From NCBI GenBank assembly GCA_003551265.1, contig PUMG01000239.1, positions 1 to 9,879 of the forward strand: a stretch of 9,879 nucleotides of DNA. The letters are read 5' to 3'. The position numbers and the translations under genes are program-made. Position 1 is the stretch's first letter, and each line of letters opens with the position of its first letter. Source of the stretch: Halovenus sp. (lineage in GTDB: Archaea; Halobacteriota; Halobacteria; Halobacteriales; Haloarculaceae). Of this stretch, positions 7,117 to 9,879 are shown piece by piece. The notes under the pieces were generated by a model. That model searched no databases. It was not told where the DNA came from and saw only the letters and a list, made by a program, of their open reading frames with translations.

Positions 7117-7139
7117 GCCTCGGGGCTTGACCCCGAGGC
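7117..7139 (-). terminator. 9-bp perfect hairpin directly after the cohesin/dockerin gene
   Basis: GCCTCGGGG (7117-7125) and CCCCGAGGC (7131-7139) form a perfect nine-base-pair stem with a five-base loop. It starts 3 bases past the stop codon at 7143-7145. It could act as a terminator or 3'-end stabiliser and separates this gene from the HTTM promoter. There is no T-tract. An overlapping alternative stem, CCGAG (7111-7115) with CTCGG (7119-7123), is also possible. Confidence 0.5.
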
Positions 7140-7142
7140 GGT

Positions 7143-8909
7143 TCACCAGAACGCGACCTCTTTCGAGTCGTCGTCGCTGTAGATGCCGACCCAGTCATTC
7201 TCGTCGAGTTCGTCGGCTGGAACGACGAACAGCACGCTGAGTTTCGATGTGGGTTCGATGTCGATGGTCGGTGAGACGAGCGGCTCCTCGTCGGGGAGGT
7301 CGTCGCTCTCTTCGGCAATCCGCAACTCGACTTCCTGGAGCACACCCAGGTCCCCGGTGTTCTCGAACTCGACGAGAATCTGCTTGTAGTCGTCACTGTC
7401 AGTGCGCTTACCGACCCGTTCGACGCGCTCGACTGCTGTGTCCGACACGGACTCCTCGATACGGATATCCTCGACACCGAGCCAGCCTCTCTCGGCAACC
7501 CCCGCGAGGTACTGCTGAATCAACACCGCGTCGATAATCTCTATCTCGCCGCTTCGGTTCACGTCGGCCAGCTCCTCGCTGAAGTCGGCGTCGTCGTCCA
7601 GCACACCAGCGAGATACTGCTGTATTTTCACCGCGTCGATGATACCGATATCACCACTCGTGGTGGCATCGCCCACCCGGAACTCGACGATCGGGACAGA
7701 CTCCTGTACTGTGATGGTTCCATCGTCGAACTCCGCTGTGACTTCATCGACAGGATCTGTGAGTTCGGATTCGTCCGGCACGAACTCAACGGTTGCCGTC
7801 TCCTCGTCTTCGGCATCCTCGTCGAGTTCGAACGTAAACAGTGCAGCAGTCATCGAGACGGGCACACCCTCGTTGTCGGACGCTGTCGCTTTGATGGTTC
7901 CTGGCTCGGGTTCGCTGACCGTGGGGTCGGGCAGGTCCTGACCCACTAGCTCCACGAACGACAGGATGCTCTCGTCGTAGATAAACTCGATGTCGTACGC
8001 GCCTACTTCGGCATCGTCGTCGCCTTTGCCAGCGACCGCAAACGGAAGAAGTACCTCCTCACCGGGTTTGCCGGTTGCGTCTGGCATTGTCGCCCGCACA
8101 TCCGGAACTTCTACAATCTCGACGGTCTTACTCGCGTCGTCGTCGTCACTCTCGACAGTCACCTCGCCCACGCCTGCATCTCCGGACTCCGTCTCCCAGT
8201 TCAGCCCCGTGGCCTCGGTCTCACCCGCAGTGAGCGTTATCGTCTCGCTGTCGACGGTCTCCCCACCGAAGTCGAGCAGTTCGACCGTCTGTGTGTCCGA
8301 GTCACTGCCAGTGTTCTCGACGGCGATGAAGACGAGGAGGTTGCTTCCTTCGTCGACTGGTTCGTTCGTCTCCGTTATCGTGACGTCGAAAAACGGACCG
8401 TCCGCGACGGTGACCGTTCCGCTCTGTGATTCGAACGTTACGTCGTTTACCGGGTCTGTGAACTCCGACTCCGCGTCGACCAGTTCGATGTCGGCGGTGT
8501 CCCCTCCATCTGCGTCGCTCTCGACGTCGAACGTGAACGTCGCCGCTGTGAGTGGGACAACCGTTCCAGTCGTTCCCGTTGCGGTCGCAACGACCGTTCC
8601 ATCCTCGGGTTCGCTTACCGTGGGGTCTGCGAGGTCGACACCATTGGCCTCGACGAACGAGAGCACGCTGTCGTCGTAGGTGAGTTCGATGTCGTACGCT
8701 CCGACCTCGGCGTCGGGGTCGTTCGCGGGGTCGATGTCGAGTGGAATATCGATGGACTCTCCCGGTGCTGCGGTCGCGCTGCCGAAAGAAACGTCGACAT
8801 CGTGTTCACTTGCCAATGCAGTTGTGACGAGTGCTCCGCCCGCGAGCGCTCCAGCAGTCGTCTGGAGAAACCGCCGACGGATCAAGACCGGATTCGTAGT
8901 ATCAGCCAT
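7143..8909 (-). CDS. Tat-exported cohesin-CARDB-cohesin-dockerin protein
   Basis: This 588-aa secreted protein starts MADTTNPVLI with a Tat signal (RRRFLQ, 11-16, then a hydrophobic stretch) and probable cleavage after ALA (31-33). No lipobox or C-terminal anchor is visible. Domains in order are cohesin-like beta-sandwich (about 37-170), CARDB-like adhesion domain (172-268), second cohesin (269-402), and type I dockerin (408-470). A C-terminal beta-rich domain (477-585) resembles the CARDB group. The dockerin has two Ca-binding half-repeats, DATTSGDIGIID and DVNRSGEIEIID, each followed by AV[KL]IQQYLAG. The first has Thr where Asn is usual at loop position 3. The start at 8909 is the only one that exposes the Tat signal; the frame is open farther upstream but overlaps the oxidase gene. 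Cohesin binds dockerin, so it may be a scaffold or self-associate. No enzyme domain is present. Confidence 0.87.
   Translation of the reverse strand: MADTTNPVLIRRRFLQTTAGALAGGALVTTALASEHDVDVSFGSATAAPGESIDIPLDIDPANDPDAEVGAYDIELTYDDSVLSFVEANGVDLADPTVSEPEDGTVVATATGTTGTVVPLTAATFTFDVESDADGGDTADIELVDAESEFTDPVNDVTFESQSGTVTVADGPFFDVTITETNEPVDEGSNLLVFIAVENTGSDSDTQTVELLDFGGETVDSETITLTAGETEATGLNWETESGDAGVGEVTVESDDDDASKTVEIVEVPDVRATMPDATGKPGEEVLLPFAVAGKGDDDAEVGAYDIEFIYDESILSFVELVGQDLPDPTVSEPEPGTIKATASDNEGVPVSMTAALFTFELDEDAEDEETATVEFVPDESELTDPVDEVTAEFDDGTITVQESVPIVEFRVGDATTSGDIGIIDAVKIQQYLAGVLDDDADFSEELADVNRSGEIEIIDAVLIQQYLAGVAERGWLGVEDIRIEESVSDTAVERVERVGKRTDSDDYKQILVEFENTGDLGVLQEVELRIAEESDDLPDEEPLVSPTIDIEPTSKLSVLFVVPADELDENDWVGIYSDDDSKEVAFW
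7500..7688 (-). other. Dockerin domain with two EF-hand-like half-repeats
   Basis: Residues 408-470 of the cohesin protein hold two copies of a calcium-loop plus helix unit. Each has Asp at loop position 1, Ser at 5, Gly at 6, Ile at 8 and Asp at 12, then IQQYLAGV. The near-identical helices suggest internal symmetry, which in known dockerins allows two binding orientations. Confidence 0.8.
7884..8711 (-). repeat. Duplicated cohesin core (copies 7884-8012 and 8583-8711)
   Basis: Residues 67-109 and 300-342 share AEVGAYDIE, then a YD-S-LSFVE stretch, and DPTVSEP-GT, and are visibly similar in DNA as well. They belong to the two cohesin domains, 233 residues apart. The similarity is strongest in this core and weaker elsewhere, consistent with domain duplication followed by divergence or gene conversion. 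Confidence 0.8.
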
Positions 8910-8944
8910 CTGTATGGTACCTGAGTGCAGGTGTAGCGTTCGTG

Positions 8945-8955
8945 ACAAAAATGTT
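8945..8955 (-). promoter_or_regulatory. Weak TATA-like element before the cohesin/dockerin gene
   Basis: On the - strand AACATTTTTGT lies about 40 bases before the ATG at 8909, in the 61-base gap after the oxidase gene. It is the only AT-rich element in the gap. Cotranscription with the upstream oxidase gene is an equal possibility. Confidence 0.25.
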
Positions 8956-8970
8956 TCGATGGAAGAGCGT

Positions 8971-9879
8971 TCACTGGTCGTCGGTTTCCCGTTGAACGTG
9001 ACCACCGTCGGTTTCTTCCGAGGTATGACCATCATCTGTCTCACTCCGTATGCGACCACCGTCGAGAGTCTCCGGGAAGATTTTGCCGGGATTGAGTGTA
9101 TCCGTCGGGTCGAGTGCACGTTTGATTGCACGCATCGCCTCGACGGTCGCCTCTCCGTGTTCGCGGACGAGGAACTCGCGTTTGCCCCGGCCGATACCGT
9201 GTTCGCCGGTCGCCGTCCCGCCAACTTCGATAGCTCGTTCGACGAGGGCAGCGTACACCGACTGTCCCGTCTCCACGTGTTCTGCGTCGTCAGGGTTGAC
9301 GAGTACCGAGTAGTGGAGGTTGCCGTCACCGGCGTGACCGAAACAGGCGACGTACAGGTCGTGTTCGCGGCCGAGTTCTTTGGCGTACGTGACGAGTCCT
9401 CCGTACTCGCTGAGAGGAACTGTGACGTCTCCGGCGTGAAGGGGCCGTAACTCCGGGCGGTACTCACCGAGGGCGTAGGCCAGTTGCTTGCGCGCATCCC
9501 AGAGGTCGTCCATCCGCTGGTCGTCGGCGATGTCGAACGTCAGCGGGTCGTGGGCGTCGAGAACCGACGCACAGAAGTCGACCTCGTCCTCGATGTGGTG
9601 GTCGGCGTGGAACTCGAGAAACACCATCGGTGCATCTGGCAGGTCGGTACCGGTGTAGGCGTTCGAGATACGGGCGGATTCGGCGTCTATCAGCTCGAGT
9701 TTCGCCACGTCGACCCCTGACGTACGCACGTCGGTGATGGCACTCACCGCGTCTTCGAGCGTCTCGAAGATGGCTCGTCCACCCCTGATCTGCGCTGGAC
9801 GGCCAGCGAGCGAGAGTGTTGCACGCGTCACGACGCCGAGTGTCCCCTCGCTGCCGACGAACAGGTCACGCAGGTTGTA
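8971..9879 (-). CDS. FAD-linked oxidase, GlcD / D-lactate dehydrogenase family (N-terminus beyond right edge)
   Basis: The window holds the last 302 residues; the N-terminal FAD-binding part (roughly 160 residues by family length) is off the right edge. The fragment begins YNLRDLFVGSEGTLGVVT, the conserved end of the FAD_binding_4 domain. The FAD-oxidase C domain follows, with DVTVPLSEY, the metal-site motif GHAGDGNLH (about 181-189), GEHGIGRGK (225-233) and LDPTDTLNPGKI (256-267). These proteins oxidise a D-2-hydroxy acid such as glycolate or D-lactate to the 2-oxo acid. No Fe-S domain follows, so it is the GlcD-length form, not the long fused type. An unusual repetitive acidic tail of about 35 residues extends past NPGKI. 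The substrate cannot be decided from this fragment. Confidence 0.9.
   Translation of the reverse strand, partial: YNLRDLFVGSEGTLGVVTRATLSLAGRPAQIRGGRAIFETLEDAVSAITDVRTSGVDVAKLELIDAESARISNAYTGTDLPDAPMVFLEFHADHHIEDEVDFCASVLDAHDPLTFDIADDQRMDDLWDARKQLAYALGEYRPELRPLHAGDVTVPLSEYGGLVTYAKELGREHDLYVACFGHAGDGNLHYSVLVNPDDAEHVETGQSVYAALVERAIEVGGTATGEHGIGRGKREFLVREHGEATVEAMRAIKRALDPTDTLNPGKIFPETLDGGRIRSETDDGHTSEETDGGHVQRETDDQ
8974..9078 (-). repeat. Degenerate short repeat encoding the C-terminal tail of the FAD oxidase
   Basis: The tail after NPGKI reads as successive units ETLDGGRIRS, ETDDGHTSE, ETDGGHVQR and ETDDQ, each 9-10 residues apart from the last. The DNA carries matching imperfect 27-30 base repeats, for example GACCACCGTCG copies near 9000 and 9055. 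It looks like slippage-type expansion at a gene end. Confidence 0.6.

Noticed and set aside
7990..8679. Ser/Val/Thr-rich 229-residue open frame on the + strand
   Set aside because: It mirrors the Asp/Glu-rich codons of the cohesin protein on the opposite strand; low complexity explains it.
8910..9497. Upstream extension of the cohesin/dockerin reading frame to 9497
   Set aside because: It overlaps the FAD oxidase gene in another frame, has Ser/Thr/Arg-rich non-haloarchaeal composition, and would bury the Tat signal peptide, which must be N-terminal.

Overview
The window looks like a chromosomal segment of a haloarchaeon (class Halobacteria). The evidence is strongly acidic, Asp/Glu-rich proteins even for secreted parts, GC-rich coding sequence with AT-rich stretches confined to intergenic promoter-like DNA, twin-arginine (Tat) signal peptides on both exported proteins, and haloarchaeal-type families such as HTTM membrane proteins and archaeal cohesin/dockerin proteins. 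Nothing in the window narrows it to a genus. I see no mobile elements, tRNAs, rRNAs or CRISPR arrays.

Layout. On the + strand (1-5338) there are two transport modules. The first is the end of an oligopeptide/dipeptide ABC transporter operon: a probable fragment of the preceding gene (1-78) and a complete OppF/DppF-type ATPase (71-1405). A 259-base intergenic region (1406-1664) holds a hairpin, repeated TGTAC motifs and an AT-rich promoter-like stretch. The second module is a phosphonate-family ABC transporter in the order phnD (lipoprotein binding protein), phnC (ATPase), phnE (permease). It is followed by a small P-loop kinase whose start codon overlaps the phnE stop. No C-P lyase gene is visible.

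On the - strand (5384-9879) three genes read right to left toward the + strand genes: the C-terminal two thirds of a GlcD/D-lactate dehydrogenase-type FAD oxidase (runs off the right edge), a Tat-exported protein with two cohesin domains, a CARDB-like domain and a dockerin, and a large HTTM-domain membrane protein. A 9-bp hairpin lies directly after the cohesin/dockerin stop codon, and a TATA-like promoter for the HTTM gene follows it.

How the genes work together: phnD-phnC-phnE should form one importer for an organophosphorus or phosphorus oxyanion ligand, and translational coupling of the kinase suggests it may act on the imported compound or a derivative. This is the best candidate for an undescribed functional unit here, but its substrate cannot be read from sequence. 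The cohesin/dockerin protein is the other notable item, because one polypeptide carries both partners of a classic protein-protein interaction.
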